Shown: positions 39,773 through 55,301 of the stretch, one piece after another
Numbering within the stretch: position 1 is the first letter of the stretch
Layout of the letters: each line of letters starts with the position of its first letter
Assembly (NCBI GenBank): GCA_028554795.2
Contig: JAPYKE020000270.1
Location: 823,501-887,500 of the forward strand
Direction: 5' to 3'
DNA: 64,000 nt
DNA from: Sinohyriopsis cumingii
Lineage: Eukaryota > Mollusca > Bivalvia > Unionida > Unionidae
Translations under genes and position numbers: made by a program
The notes under the pieces: model-generated
What the model was told of the DNA's origin: nothing
Database searches by the model: none
What the model saw: the letters and a program-made list of their open reading frames with translations, nothing else

Positions 39773-41436
39773 GAGGGTTGTGGACTAAAGATGTATGCAT
39801 CTTCTTCTATGGCATCGAAATAATTTTACTTCTGAAGATGACTGTGTAAGAAAAGTCTTTATACCCGTGTGTCGATTTTCCTCAACAAACTTCCTGGAGC
39901 AGTAATATTTTGAGATATTAATGTTTTAGAGGGCAAGGCAGCCTAATGTAACTTTTAAAATTGTAAGAATTTAGACAGATTGTTTTCTGATCTATGTAAA
40001 TGGCTAATGGATTATACAAAATGGTGACCGCTGCCCACGCGATTTTATATTACATGAAAATATTTTATGTGGCAAATTGTTGCAACTGTGGAAACCTAAT
40101 ATATTTTCTTTAATTTAGAATTGTATTTCATTTATACTTAACAATTAGGGCATTCTTTATGTCAGTATAATACTGCTGGGATACGTGGTCGATTTGATAA
40201 CTAGTCATCCAGTTCGAGATGAATGACAACGATCCGAATGTGAACCGCAGTCTCAATTCCACACTATGTACATGCCATATAGTCATGTCCCCGCCATGAA
40301 TCACGCCTATTAACAGACATTAGAGAATATACCTGCATTAAGCCAACTATTACTCCAATCAAATGTAATCCTTTCCAAACCCGCGCGATTGAATATCTGA
40401 ACATACAGTGAACCTTTAAAATATCGTTAAGTTTATACCGCTGCTCGAAATCATTTGTCTTTCTGCAGAAAATATTATGGCCTGGCTCAGAACCAAAGTT
40501 GAACATAAACTTCAATGACTATAGAACTTATGAGTTTTCTAAATCATCTATATATTCCATTAGAATAAAGCTTTGAGATAGACTTTGCGGTGTCTCACCA
40601 CATACCAAGCGACCAAACTACACGATGATGATGTTTGACACAACCTTGAAAATCGATTATCTTCTTCCACAGAACTACGTATAAAAACAGACATAACAAG
40701 TTGCTCATGATGAATTCTAAGAGCATTATTTTACAGGAAGCGCACGTTTAATAAGATCTTGTTAAATATTCTGTCTTAGAACCGACACATTTCTCTGTTA
40801 ATTTCGTTTTACGGTTCAGAATCACGTTATTCACGAGCCTTATTGGCATGTTGTTGCTTCTAGCCAAGCTTATAAATATAGAGTATATTAATGTATATAC
40901 TTGACTTTTGTATTGGGAAATATTTTGATACGTGTAGGAATGAGCTTACTTTAATTTTACTGTCAATTATATGAAAATGTCGTACAAATGATAGATACGT
41001 AAATTAAAAAGGTAAGTAAAACCAATACGGATACTGTATATGATTTATATCTGGATATCAGATCCAAATAATCCAAATCCAAATATCTAATATTGTTTAT
41101 GATTCTTTTAAGCGATTGACATGAATAGATTTAACTCATTAAAGTTCATAATCTATGACACATAATATAACTGTATACTATTATTTGGATGTATAGTGAT
41201 CTCTGTTTCATAGTCGCACTTATTAATCGATGTGGTGTGTGGTTTAATGCCATTTTTAGGGTATCATAGGCTATACATGATGGCTAGTGTGGTGGATGAA
41301 GAAACAGACAAGAACATCGCCACAATTCGTCTGTAGGAGGCTTCGACAACCCTATCATCATGGATCAAACAAAATAATTATATGATGCTGCCAGTGAACG
41401 CGAATGCACAAAGATAGTTACATGACACTTTTTTTA

Positions 41437-41476
<40 letters not shown>

Positions 41477-43015
41477 GGTGCAGCTATTGTATGGTATTCT
41501 CTAATCCAGAAATATATAGCACTTTGCGTGGCAAATCCGTGAGTTGTATTTCGTCCACAGAATGATAAACGTGTCATCAGTGTGTGATATCATGGTGCCA
41601 GCATGCGTGATGAAAGAGATGGTGGAGTCAATGAAGAAAGAAATATAGAGGGGGGAGAGAGGGGGAGGAGCACACACAAAAAAGTTGCTTTTGTTTCTAT
41701 TTGAGGCATACAGCCAGTTTAAAGAAAAAATAGTTCAGATATGTAAATATGCTTGTGTGAGAGGAGCTTGCAAGTGTTTGTCTATGAAAACAGAGTTAGA
41801 TTTTTATTCTAAATTCAAAAAATATTTTGCTGACAAAGAGACTTTTAATGAGATATTATTTGAAGATCAAGATCACAAAAGCAATGTTTGTAAGGGTAAA
41901 TTCTTGTCCAGACTCGAAATAAATATATCAAAACAGGCAGAACAAGCTGCTCGTGCTCAATTTTATGAAGCTTATTGATGTGAGACATTCTTTAAATATC
42001 ATTTTATTTAATATTCTTGCTCAGAGCCGATAACGTTCTAGCGTTAAGTTCGTGCTACCTGTTCGAAACCACACCTTTCACACGCCTAATGGTCATGTCC
42101 CAAGCATGAACCAAGGTTATAACAAGCATTAGAGTGTAAACCTGCAAATCTGAAGAAATCCTTTACAAAAACACCCCCATGGCTGTATGAACTTACATTG
42201 AATCTACTCAGTCGCCATACCTTTTTTTATCAATGTCCACAAATAATTATGTCGCGGCCCAGAATGAATAAATCCTTGCTCAGCGCCAGAGTTGAATATA
42301 GACTTAAACGACTATATATATGTTATATCAACGTAATAATTTATTCCATCTATCATAAATAAATTTAGATGTAGTCCTTGTGGGCGTCTTTCCTCTTTCA
42401 ACCAGATTCATTTAAACATTGTATTTTTATTAGGCCCCGTTTCTCCAGCTCTATTGTACCAACTTCGTCCTGGTATAAAATCAAATATTTCCTATTAAGC
42501 ACTACGCAGTTTATTGCTGAGAATGAAATACGGTTTTGTTATATATTCTAGCTGGGACCGATATATAGACTTGACCAGAAAAAGGTTTTGAGAAAGACTC
42601 TTGTGAAATTTTCCATTGACAACAATTTACATGTTACAGTTGTATGGCACCTCCTATCGTGAATCAGCTTTCTCACCGCACAAAAGCAATCATAAAAGGT
42701 AGACATAACAATCTCCTCATGCTGAATTGGAACAACTTTATTTCCCGGAACACACTTTTAAAAATAAGTCTTTAAATTTTCTGTTTTACAACTGATACAT
42801 GTATGTGATGATTTCGTCTCACGGCTCAAAACCATACCTTATACGCCGATTGGCCATGTTCCCGCTCACAGCAAGCTTATAAACGAATAGTAGTTTATCG
42901 ATGCACAGAGCCAGCTCATATCGTGTATAGGCAGTCTACATTACTTGAGCCAAATGCAATCATAGACACTTAATAAAATGTATAGTGTTTTTCCTACGTT
43001 AAGTCTTTTTCATTC

Positions 43016-43069
<54 letters not shown>

Positions 43070-44729
43070 TATAATGTTAATAGAAAATAAATATCTATCT
43101 CAACCAATTAATGGTATAAATAATACACTTTAACTTTATCATCTACAAATTTATAATTTCTTAGCTGAAACAGTTCTAAATTAGTAGGTGTATATGCATT
43201 TATTTGCCGGTAGTAAAAGAGGTTAACAATATGTACGTTCCACTATAGTTCAGAGTTAAGAGAATTATACCTTTTTAGAAAAAGAAAATTCAGTTAATTA
43301 TTACAGAGATAGATTAAAGAAAACAATAGCCAATATGGATATAGAGTGTTGAAATAAATATCTTAATCATGGCATGTCCTACAGTGACATGTTACATTAA
43401 CAATACATACGATTGCCCGTTAATTAAATTGGTGTAAATGGAAAGACCATAAGAAACTGCACACACATATATTTGAGCAGAGTAAGACATTGTGAGGAAC
43501 TCACAAAACGGTAATATTTCTTCATCACGTTTGCTCTGTCTGAGGATAATAACAAACTGTCAGCAACATTTTGATATCGAGGTATGGATGTTATCGACTT
43601 GAATTCTTGTTAAAGACATTTACATGAAAATATATATCGATATATTTTTATGTGTGTAGAAATCGGCTTAAGTTTATTTTGATAGCAAATATATGAAAAT
43701 GTCATACAATCGATTGGTTCATAACAAAATCAATAGGTAAGTAAAACTAGGTATACTGTATATGATTGAAAATAGCAGTCTCAAGACTGTTTATGATGCC
43801 ATGAATGATGGACACGAATAGGTTTATCTCATTAAGGTTAATAATCTATGATACACGATATAACTTTATAATATTATGTGACTGTGTACTGATCTCTGTT
43901 TTCATAAATGCACGTATTAATGTGTTTTGTGGTTTTGTGATTTAAAGAATCGTATAGACATATTGCCGTTTCAAAAGAACGTCGTCACACCAAAGGAACT
44001 TTAAATATATTATAAAGGGCCAATATTCTTGAGACAGTCTTTACTGTAATCCTATCTTGAAGATATGAGAAAAAGTATACATGACCAACATTTCAGTTCA
44101 CTTTCCTCAATACCTTCTTCTCAAAATGTTATCGGTTTATAGTACTTTTCATATGATTTCAAAATTTCATACACAATACTTGTATACAAACCCTGGTCAA
44201 GAACTAACTTTACAGGCATTGCTAACTAGTCTTAACTCATCTAGAAAAATTACACGTTAATTTTTACCAAACAACGATATCTTACTCTGTTTACAATCAG
44301 TATCGATCGTTTGTACGAAATGACTCTAAATGAATATAAATTACCTATATTAAATTACACGTTTCCTTTCAAATATTTAGATTTTATGAAATTTCATACG
44401 TTCTACGCAAATAAAGTTTCATGTATAATCACCTTTCTAAACAATTTAATCAGTATTAAACACATCCTAAATCTTTAAACCTGTTTGCAGAAAACCTTGT
44501 GATAGCATGACTTTAGTGCCTTTGTTCTAGTCCCATTTATTACTTCTCAGTGAAAATTATTTTGTTGTTGCATTTTAATTTCTTACTTTATCTAAGGACC
44601 GGCTTATTTCAACTTCTATTATTTGTAACATTATGTCATTATGTCATTACCATGTCAATGTATGATCTGAGCATTATGTTTGCGTTCAATGAACTACCTC
44701 TTATTTTCTATATTTGTATATACTATTTA

Positions 44730-44777
<48 letters not shown>

Positions 44778-44788
44778 GAAATTGAATA
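38253..44788 (+). repeat. Long host repeat, direct copy B
   Basis: Second direct copy of the repeat at 23171-29777, starting 15,082 bp further on. It lacks the roughly 935 bp at 25962-26897 of copy A. It has its own insertion of about 510 bp at about 42995-43512, beginning with an AAT microsatellite, and a small one near 44510. Microsatellites lie at the same places, some changed (GATA at about 39731-39772 where copy A has only GA). Confidence 0.8.
41703..41978 (+). other. ORF in repeat copy B, broken in copy A
   Basis: An open frame of about 90 codons without an ATG near its start. It ends TGA and encodes a charged, Cys-containing product (IVQICKYACVRGACKCLSMKT, then alternating Lys/Asp/Phe). 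A pyrimidine-rich tract ending TTTGAG precedes it, so a 3' exon is conceivable. The copy A equivalent (about 27262-27535) has a stop codon and a frameshift. No family recognised. Confidence 0.25.
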
Positions 44789-45527
44789 TTTTGCTTCAGT
44801 TTGATATTTGTTTATGGTGATCTTTTTATTTCTGTTGTTGCTTTTTCCCGTCCGTAAAGTTTCATTTGTCGTATTCACTTGAATAATTCATTGTTTATAT
44901 TTTAATGGTGTCTTGTCTTTCGTTTCTGTTTGCTTTTCTCTAGTTGAAATTGTTTCGTGGATTTATTGTGATTTGTCCAATTTTGTATGGTGAAAGGGTG
45001 GTGCTGGTAAATTTTTACTTCCTGCTGTGCAGTTGTCCTTACTGAGTTTTCATTTCACTCGTCTTGTATTCGTTTTCTTAGCTTTCTGTAGTGTGGTGTT
45101 AACTCTGCTTCGACGTCTGTGTAATGAGGACTGTGGTAATCATATATATATCAATCTTCTATCTCCTCATTCCCTCTTTTTGTTTTGTTTATTTTGGTGT
45201 TTTCGTTCAATGTGGCAGTCCATTTAAGTACTTGTTTCTTTTGTCTCTGACGATTTAATTTGCTTTTGTATTCAAATCTACGATATAAGTATAGTGTAGT
45301 AATGAAACATTGCCACTATTCCAACAAACACTGGACTTGATTACATCGGTTTCGTAAGAATATTTTATAAAATTTGTTAGACAAACTTTTTGGACCATAA
45401 CTTTGTGTTTGTTTTCAAGAATACAGATGTCATATTTTCAGTAAAATGTGGTCTTTATAAACCAGGTTCGACCAATTTGATCCACACGATGATTGAACTC
45501 TGTTCAGGATCCTGATATAAAATTGCT

Positions 45528-45569
<42 letters not shown>

Positions 45570-45639
45570 TTTAGATTGCTGTTCAAAATATAATCGTTGT
45601 CATCAAAGTCGTTTGGGGTAAAATCACATTGTAGTAGTT
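44789..45639. other. Host intergenic, no gene seen
   Basis: T-rich sequence, then a GA microsatellite at about 45533-45566. No supportable gene. Confidence 0.4.
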
Positions 45640-46059
45640 TCGCATGCTTGATATAAATAGTGCTCTAATTGTTAAGCATTAATGAAATACAATTCTAAAT
45701 AAATAAAATATATGTTTTCGCAATGTTGCCACAATTGATTACATATACTATTTTCATATAACATGAACTAAACACGTCAGCATTAATTGCCATTTATCAT
45801 AATGCATTAACCATTTACATTGATCAGAAATAATGGGTCTAAATCCTTACAACTGTAAAAGTTACATCAGATTCCATTGTTCTCTAAGAAATTATTGTCT
45901 CAATATTTTGCTGCTACTAGAAGGTTGTTGTGGACACTTGACACACGAGAATAAATGTTTTTCTTGCATAGTCATCTTCCGGTTCTAAATATCTTAGATG
46001 CCATCGAAGACGATGTATAAGTTTGTTAGTAGAGCAACTTCCGTCACACCTAGCATCCC

Positions 46060-46104
<45 letters not shown>

Positions 46105-46723
46105 ACATACACGTGCACACATACGAACAGATAAAAACATCAATACGAAAAGCATGTTTTGAGCTACAAATAATATATTGTGAATAGTAATGTTAAGACC
46201 ATTCAGAGAAACTGCACTATGTCCTCTCAAGTTAAACTTCGCGAGACTAACACTATGTAAGGATTCAAATTTATGACGGCATAAGATAGTTTCGTATTGT
46301 AGTAGTCAGTTCTTGCGAATCCAAGCGCACTGTGACCAAGCCTTCCTCTGGCACCTGTCAGAATAAAGTAGGTATACAACTTCTTAAACTCAGACGCGTA
46401 CTTTACTTGCCATTAGAAATTGATATAATTACAGAATATTGCTGGCACCTCGGCCCGGTTTGATCTTTTCCTTTAAAGATCCGGTTTATAATTCGTTGCT
46501 CTAACAGTGTAATCAGGAACGTTAAAGATATATATGAGAGCTAGGAGTTTGGGTAGTGAGTTGTTCTTGTAATTAGTATGAGCTACGCATTCCTCAAGTT
46601 GTCACATGCAACATCGATATTCCACAGCGGATTATTGTTTGATGCTTTCCAGCTTGTATATTTCTTATTCTGTTATTAATTTTTCAAGTGTGAAATATTT
46701 CCTAACATATTAAATTATTATTA

Positions 46724-46763
<40 letters not shown>

Positions 46764-47280
46764 ACAAACATCTGTGAAAGTGTTTATGACCTATTATTTT
46801 GAATTGATTGAAATATATATGCAGGCATTGAAAATAAAACCTACAAATATTGTATGCGCTTTTCAAGCTGCGGTAATGGAAATAATATTCATATTTATTT
46901 GATGTTGCTGGATGTTGGCACTGTTTTACCTGTTGACAGAATGAATATTTGCATGGCCCATCTGATACATAACTAAAATGGATGTAAGGTAGTGTCCGAC
47001 ATTTTTGTAATGTTGGTCTTCTTCCTATTATAATTAAATGCAATCTCGGTATCTTATCCTTTTTGCTTATAACTCTAGCCAAACTGCCAATATTTTCTTA
47101 TATTTACCTTTCCTTTTAATTTGAATAATAAAGGGAGTAAGATGTCATCAGACCCATTGTCAATATATGGAAACTCGATAAATGGGTCACCTTAATCGTA
47201 TTGTATGTAAATTAGTGTTAAACACATAAATAAAAATTTAAATTACTTTATGTTGCTTCATCTATGTGACTAACTTCGTG
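45640..47280 (-). repeat. Diverged inverted copy C of the long host repeat
   Basis: Read on the minus strand it follows the first 1.6 kb of copies A and B. It carries an ATT microsatellite at 46718-46762, the GA-type tract (CT on the plus strand, 46051-46102), and the DD.ARK.FI.VC segment. At its left end are GTTGCAACTGTGG-like sequences. Strongly diverged, with many indels. Confidence 0.6.
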
Positions 47281-49690
47281 CCAACACAGAAATAAACATT
47301 GAGAGAGATAGAGAAAACGAGAAAGGTCATTGCTGAGAAACAAACTTTGAATGAGATTCTATTATTTATTCTAGCTTAGAAACGATCTGTTTCAATTGAT
47401 AAAGGTGTGTCCTGACAAATTACTGCATCATTCACACGCCTTGTAGTCGTGTCCCCACGATGAGCCAAGCTTATAAACAAACATTAAATTATATAAATGC
47501 ATATAGCCAACCGTTTACCCAATCAGACCTAATCCTTTACAAAAACAGTGTGACAGAACGTCTGAACTTACAGTGAACCCATTTAAGAACATCTAAAGTT
47601 ATATGGCTGACTGAAATCAGTTATGTCGCTCTCCAGACAATGTTATGGCCATGCTATGAGCCAAACTTTAAAACAGACCTAGTAGGCTATATACCTCTTG
47701 TATTCACAGACACATCTATGTACAGCATCAGACGCAAGCTTTGAGAATGACCTTTTGGTTTATTTCCACTTAGAACCAGAAAACACGTTGCGTATGTATG
47801 ACACCGCCCACCCCACCCCCGACAACCAACATCCTCACTGAATAGAACCAAACATATAAAAACAGACATAACAAGTTGCTTGTGCTAATCTCCAACAACT
47901 TTATTGCTGAGGAAACAGACTTTAATAAGATTTTGTTAAATAATCTATCTCAGAACAGAATTATTTATAGTGATCCTTTCCTTCTCGGCCCATAAAGAAG
48001 GGTGTTTACACATTTTAAGACCATCTTCCCGCTCAGAAGAAAACTTATAAAACAGAGTATATCGATGCATATAGCCATCAATGTCCCAATAGGATTCTAC
48101 AGAAACATCCTAAAAGGGTTAGAACTGGCCATCCGTGTGTAACGCACTGTTACATTATAAAGAATGAAGCCCCAACTATGAGATCATTTTGATTTGCAAC
48201 CTACACGCGATCAAACTTCAATGCTAAACACATGAAGGATCTTTTTGAAACTGTAAATGTGTCTTGTTTATTTAAAGTTCTTGAAGGAAGTTTACTTCCA
48301 TTCAAAATGATAGCTTGTGTGCAACATTCTTCGTTTTGAATATTTTTTTTACAAACTTTCGTACTGTTAGCCACCCTTAATTATCATTTTCTGATCTTTC
48401 TACAATTTGCAAAGAGCGTTTACTTTCCCAGTTGATCGCGGACCCTCGTATATTTTCATTACGTTTTTCTTGTGTAAATATTCGCCATTTTACAGAATAG
48501 TTGATCAGGCTGATTCTGTATTTTGTGACGATTCCAACAAATCCAGCCCAAATGTTTTATAACAAGTCTGCTCTGATTTGTAAACAAAATTCAGATATAT
48601 TTATGGAAGACCAATACATGACCCACATTATAGTAGCAAACTGCTTGAAACAAATATCTTACGATGGTTTCCTTATAAACATAACTAAGTATAGTCAGGA
48701 TACGCAATGGAATGATTAGGGTATTCAGATAAGCATATGCTCATGGATACAGCTAATGACAATTATGATTCGACTCCAGACAATGACAAGCAGAAAAGAA
48801 TGTATCAATTACCTAATACGCCAAAACAATAAAACAATACATCTGTAGGACGTTCTGACAAACATACCAAGCGTGGGTCAAACAAAGCCATTATATGATG
48901 CTTTCCGAGGAAGAAGAAATATAAATAGGCGACAATATAAATAAAGGAACTTTAAGGATATTCAAACGGTTATGTAAGTGCAAATTATGCAAATGATTGT
49001 CACTCTCCTTTTCAAAAATTGAAACGAACCATACAAAAAATACTTTGAAACCAGCAGTAAACGTCTTTCAATCTGTAGGACATTCAGAAAGCCAAGAGTG
49101 CAAGAATCAGGCTAAAAACAAATAGGGTATCTTCCCAGAAGCTGAGACGAGGAAATGAAAGAAGGAAGAAATCAAAATGTACAGACTAGCATGAAAGCAT
49201 GATTAATATCAAGAATCCATGCAGTGATTCCAGCTACAGCACAATTTGTGTTTTACTTACTATTGTTGTCATTTTTGTCAGCATTATTCGTTGCCTTGGC
49301 TATTTATTCAGTGGCTAATAAGCGTCTTGTTGCCTTAGTAAATTCGCCACAATTGGCACATGAACCGGATCGTTCGTCATTTTCGCAATACGTTGAGCCT
49401 GCAAGCAAAAGGTTAGTCTAGAAGATATACGATTCGATGAGTTCTCTCAAATAACGAATTTACCAATAACAAACAGACTATATCATTCAAGCCACTTTTA
49501 CAATAGAAACTTATTTATTTTGAGTGAGTGTAGCAAGAGTGTACGTAGTGTGATTTCTATCAGTAGTAATAAAACTAGAAAATTGTAACCAAATTGGGTA
49601 TAGACGGAACGATTTAGTAGCTTATCATTGCTAACAGTAATGAAACGGCAGCTACGACATCTTTCACTTTTGAATGGCCATTCGCGCTCT
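47281..49690. other. Host repeat-flanking sequence, no gene seen
   Basis: The first 800 bp match the sequence beyond inverted copy D (from 52677) and contain recurrent modules of the type GTCCCCACGATGAGCCAAGCTTATAAAC. A short open frame at 49224-49421 has a hydrophobic segment and ends next to a GT, but starts at GTG and has no further support. Confidence 0.4.
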
Positions 49691-51121
49691 CTGAAAGCAT
49701 ACTCTAATTGCTTTGTTTGATCCATGCAAAATATGGTTATCGAAGCCTCCTAGAGGCGAATTGTTTTACTGTTTTTAGAATGAATGTAATTGCGTTGTAC
49801 GTTAAAGATATTCGTTGTTTGAAGTAGGAATATGTCCTTCTGTAGCTGTGTCTGTGACCATATGCTTATCTGAATGCACTAATGATTCCGTTACATACCC
49901 TAACTACTATTAGTTATGATTGAAGGCAAAGCATAACAATAAAGTCCTTTCTATCTGTTCAGAGGACGAAATTAATTGCAAGAAAATGTTAAAACTTCAA
50001 TGGAAATAGCCATACGATTTTTAGCAAATCAGAGCGTAGTTGTTATAATAAATTACATTTAGACCGAATTTGCTGTAAACTTTCCAACCCTCTCCCACTA
50101 ACCCTAAAGATGCAATCTTCGATCATGTACCTGTTACTCGAATATACCCAATACAACAATGATTAAATGTCTATAAATATAGAATGAGGCCGATCAGTTC
50201 CTCTGTAAAATGGATGGTATTTACATGTACCACACCACCCAATATATTATCTCTGTGCTATTCATATACTGGTGGAAGACTAATGTATGGCTTATATTTT
50301 ACAGGTGTTTCTGACCGCGACAGAAACATATATTACACAGAGATTCAGAGCATTCATATTGTATTTGCGGTATGTAGTAAGAGAATTTCGACAGTAATGA
50401 AATTTCATAAATCCCACATTCTTGACGGTATTTGGACAATAATACAGATCCAGTTGATAATGACTTTGATGATGCTATATGGCACTGTTCCACACATCTG
50501 CATCAGCCAAATATATATTTATCGGCTAAATAAACATAATATCATACTCGATGAATCAATGGAGATGCATGAATCAGGCCAATTAAAATAAATGAGATCA
50601 GGGAGTAATCAATTTTATATTATCTAATACATGTTATATATGGTTATGTTTGATTATGTATTCTGCTATGCAATTTAAAATTATCTTTTCACAAGGTCTT
50701 CTGCAAAGAGACATAAAGATTTAGGCAGTGTTTAATTCCTATTAAATTGGTACAAATGGTTGACTAAATGCAGTTATATACTCTAATGTATATCAATACG
50801 CGTGCTTCATTGTGGTAACATGACTATAAGGCCTGTAAATAATGTGGAATTGAGACTGCCGTTTACATTCGGATCGTTGTCATTGTACTCTAACGGGATC
50901 ACGAGTAATAAAATAGCACATATATCCCAGCAGTATTCTTCTGACATACACAATGCTCTAATTGTTAAGTATAAATGAAATCCAATTTTAAATTAGGAAA
51001 TAATCCGTCTAAATTCTTAGAAATGTAAAAGTTACACAAGGAATCTTCAGAAGCAAAATTATTTTGTTGTCATAGAAGATGCATACGTTAATTAGACCAG
51101 AACCCCACTCACATCCTCCCT

Positions 51122-51172
<51 letters not shown>

Positions 51173-51744
51173 CTCACTCAAACATACGAGGGCACACAAA
51201 CATACAGACACAAAGATGAAGACCACAAACATATCTGAGATAAGAACATATTATTCTGAGTGGAAATGTTAAGAGCTTCCACGAGTATGCACTATGTGAG
51301 CTCTAGTAGAACGTCGCCAGATTTACACAGTGTATGGATTTAGATTTATGACGCCTTGTATGGTTTCGTGTTTAGCACTGCTTTTCTCTGGTGACTGTCA
51401 GAATATTGTCGATATTCAACTTCCTCAACTCAGAGTCACTTTTTTCGAGCTATTATTGTTTGTTATAACTGCAAAATATTGCATGTACCTAGGCCTGTTA
51501 CGTTAAATCTACATATGTGTGTTGGATATTTGGGTAGCAAATTGTTACTGCAAATATTATGAGCTACGAACATCTCCTTCTGTCACATGCAGCACCCATC
51601 TTCCCACATCCGATCATCAAATTATTTGTTGAAGTATCTCCAGCTTTTATATTTCTTGTACTGCTATTAAGTTTCCTACTGCGAAATATTTCGTAACATG
51701 CAAAATCACCATGATCATCATCATCATCATAATTATCATCATCA

Positions 51745-51795
<51 letters not shown>

Positions 51796-52676
51796 GGATA
51801 ATGCAGAAGATGATGATGACTATCCGTATCGGTAATGGTATCGTTCCAAAGATATCGATGAAAGTTCGACAGGCATGAACGTGTATTTTTCTAATAGGCT
51901 TCGGTGATCCGGGCGTTATTGAAACTTATAGGTCATTGATAGATATTTTCTTGTAAAGGGATGTAGCCTTTGGCAGTGAGAAACCCACGGATCCACGACT
52001 GTTTCATTTGAATGGCTGATATTACCCAGCCAGTCATTTCATATTTCCCAGTCTGAAACGATTGAACAGTTTTCCATATTTTACTTTTACCATTCGTGCT
52101 TAGAATTCTCGTCCATTCTATGGTATGATTGGATCGAATTAGTATAAAGACATGACCGCAAGTAATGCTAGATAACATTGAAATTTTAAACTATTTGACA
52201 CCGTGCATTTAGTTTCTAACATACCATGAATATTGAAAAGAAATGGAAGTATTCCGTAAATGTTAAATATTCCTCTCCAAACAAGTCAAGCGCAAGCATG
52301 TTGTGACCTGTTCTTTCGAATTCATTGCGATATAAATCGGGCATTGAATGTGCAGCCTAAATATTTTATCCGCTTTAAAAGCTTCTACAATGTTAAAATA
52401 TTCTATATTTTCTTTTTCTAGACGTTCACCCTGCTATACACGTTAATAGATCGAAAAAAATGTTTCACCGAAAGATGTATAATTTACTTTTATGCAAGGT
52501 GGTGACTGACTTATTACCATTTGATTATGACACAAAAGTGAAACCTCTCCTCTGGGCTATTTTTATATAAATGGAAAATGGATACAGGAGTCACTTCAAA
52601 TGTTCTTTATGTAAAGCAATTCAAAATACTTAACAATTTGAATGTACAGTTTGGTGTATCAGCTATAGCACCAACT
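49691..52676 (-). repeat. Diverged inverted copy D of the long host repeat
   Basis: On the minus strand, the start (GTTGGTGCTATAGCTGA, up to 52676) matches the starts of A and B. It follows the same order: ATT microsatellite (51746-51793), GA/CT tract (51121-51166), the segment at about 50850-50890 matching 24890-24930 of copy A. Near 49700-49890 it matches copy A's 26760-26930. Beyond 52676 the flank resembles that of copy B. Confidence 0.6.
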
Positions 52677-54540
52677 TCGTCCATGCACAGTAATCAACAT
52701 TAAGAGAGATACAATGCTGCTGTTGTTAAAATAGTTTATTGCTGAGAAAGAAAATATTAAGAAATTATATTGTTTATTAAAGCTGAGAGTCAATATATTT
52801 CAAAGTATAAATTTGTGTCCGGACAAAGAACCACATTATTCACACACATTATAGTTATATCGTCATGAGGAACCAAGTTTATAAACAGACATTAGTGTAT
52901 ACCTTCATTTTGCCAACCGTTTACTCAATAAGATTAATCCTTTACAGAAACAGCTCGATAGCAAGCCTGAACTAACAGTGAACCTGTTAAAGCAAAACAG
53001 CTCGATAGCAAGCCTGAACTAACAGTGAACCTGTTAAAACGCCTTTAAGTTTACATAACTGCCCAAAACTAAGTATTTCCTTTGGCAAAATAAAAGATCT
53101 TAAGAACAAAGTATTAGCAGACAGAAACAAAATAGAAACTAACGTTGACAATATTTATAAAGGTTGGATAAAACAAAAATAAAATCGAAAATATGGACAA
53201 GTTATTTAATGATAAAGCAGAAGGAATACACACAATGACTTGCCACTTGAATCAAAGAACATTTTTCCTGAGCCTCGACTGAGTCCATTCTTTTCCTTTC
53301 GCCACTAATTCAAGGCAACAGTACCTGTCAAGTGAATGGGTTTTAACATTGCAAATGCCACAAATAATGTTCCTCTAATCACTTATGACCAAACAGACAC
53401 GAGTCGTTAACTTTACAAATGCGTGCAATTTCCTACCTCAAATGTGTATTACCCATAACCAACCATTCAAAAAACCGTAGATAGACAGTATCCTGTATTG
53501 AAACACAATTACTACGACCCTATAGTTTTAAACTAACTAATAAAATGGAGCAAAATAAAAACAAATAATCTAATTCCCTTAAATACAAACTGAAGACACA
53601 AATAAAATTATAGGATAACGAATTTAGTCACATTTAGTCCAGAAAGTTCCATCATCACTCTTAAGGAATAAAGTTCTAATTCAATTTTATTTGTGCTTGA
53701 AATAAGATTCAACAATGGGTGTGTGGATGGCTTGTAGTAGCATATGACGTGGCAATCTCAAAGGTTTTTTGATGAACCACAAAATAAAATCCAAGATGTC
53801 TTTGTTTTGAATTCACTATAATGCCCGTTTAAATTTTCTTTCGAAGACTATTATTTAAGAGCCTTTTGTATTTCCAGTTAAAAATAATTTGAAAACATAA
53901 TGTACCCAAACCAGATACTGAGCACAGCAAATGCAAATGATTCGGCTTTAAGGTCTAACAGCACGAATGAATAATTTCTGAATAAACAAGCTTACAAAGA
54001 ACTCTACTTGGCCCAGGTCACAATTAGTATTTTTGGCAATGCTATGTCTTAATGAAATGTATCCATTCTAAAATAATTATGCCAATAAAAATATAATAAA
54101 CAACGTTGTAAACATAATGTGATTGACTCAAACCAAGTTAATTATCCTAATATTTTACCCACAATCACACAAAAAAAATATTATCTATGTATTACATTTT
54201 GACCAGAATAAAAACAAAGTTGTCTTTAGTCAGGGACACAGTGCAGTTGACTTTGGACAAGGTTAAATCCAAACTACAATTAAACATATCAATCCACGAT
54301 GGAGGAAAACTAACAAACACAAATAAAAATTAAATATTCGAAACACAATTAGGTAATAGTTTAACATCGGTCTCCATTACAGAGAAAACAATCTTAGCAA
54401 GCTATACCGGTTTATAAATTCTGAAGTCTACGCTTTTATTATCTATATAGATTGAAATGTCTCAAAACAAGTCAGATGTGAATCGCACAATTTAACTTGG
54501 TACTATTTTTTCATGAATATCTATATGGGTTTGGTGAACA
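52677..54540. other. Host intergenic with a short tandem duplication
   Basis: The first 400 bp resemble the flank of copy C. A 47-bp unit (starting at CAGCTCGATAGCAAGCCTGA) is tandemly duplicated at about 52948-53040. The rest is AT-rich without a recognisable gene. Confidence 0.45.
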
Positions 54541-55206
54541 TCGGGGGGAACTAAGCCTGAGGCCAGATCGGTGCTTCACTCAAGTATTCTTAGTTTACCT
54601 TATCGATTAAATATACTAAACAAGATAAGAGAATTCCCAAAGATAAAAATATTTGAGATGGTTCATCATATGAACCTAACTCAATCTCCTATCATGATTA
54701 AAGTACATTATAACGTCTACTCCTTGAACTCTGCTGATTATTTGGTTCCCAAATATCTTCTCAACACCGGCTCCCATCAACGAAATAATCACTACAGTCT
54801 GACAAAGCTATACACGGATACATAAATACAAATAGTACATACCTTGAGTTTATCACAATAAATATTCCTCCTCGGATTTCAGATTCAGTCATTGCAAATC
54901 TATCATGTTCTTTAAGAAAGTATACGTACCTTACTTCTTTCACTCTAGAATTGTAAGCTAGTAATAGAGATTCAAAAACTGATCTACGGCTGCTTATAAT
55001 TATTCATGATCAAAGATCTCGTTTTCGTAGCAATAAAATAAATCTATCTTTCTTTAGTCGCCAGCTTCGCCAAAAGAAATTAATCTGAATGTATTATACA
55101 ATCTGTTACATTTTGTGCATTAATTCTTAATCCGTTTAGTTGTTAAATATATTATCGATGATATTCATAGAACTTGACTAGAAAGGGTATTGAGTATGAT
55201 CGACAG

Positions 55207-55301
<95 letters not shown>

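Noticed and set aside
49224-49421. Signal-peptide-like exon
   Set aside because: Hydrophobic segment and a nearby GT, but it starts at GTG and has no partner exon.
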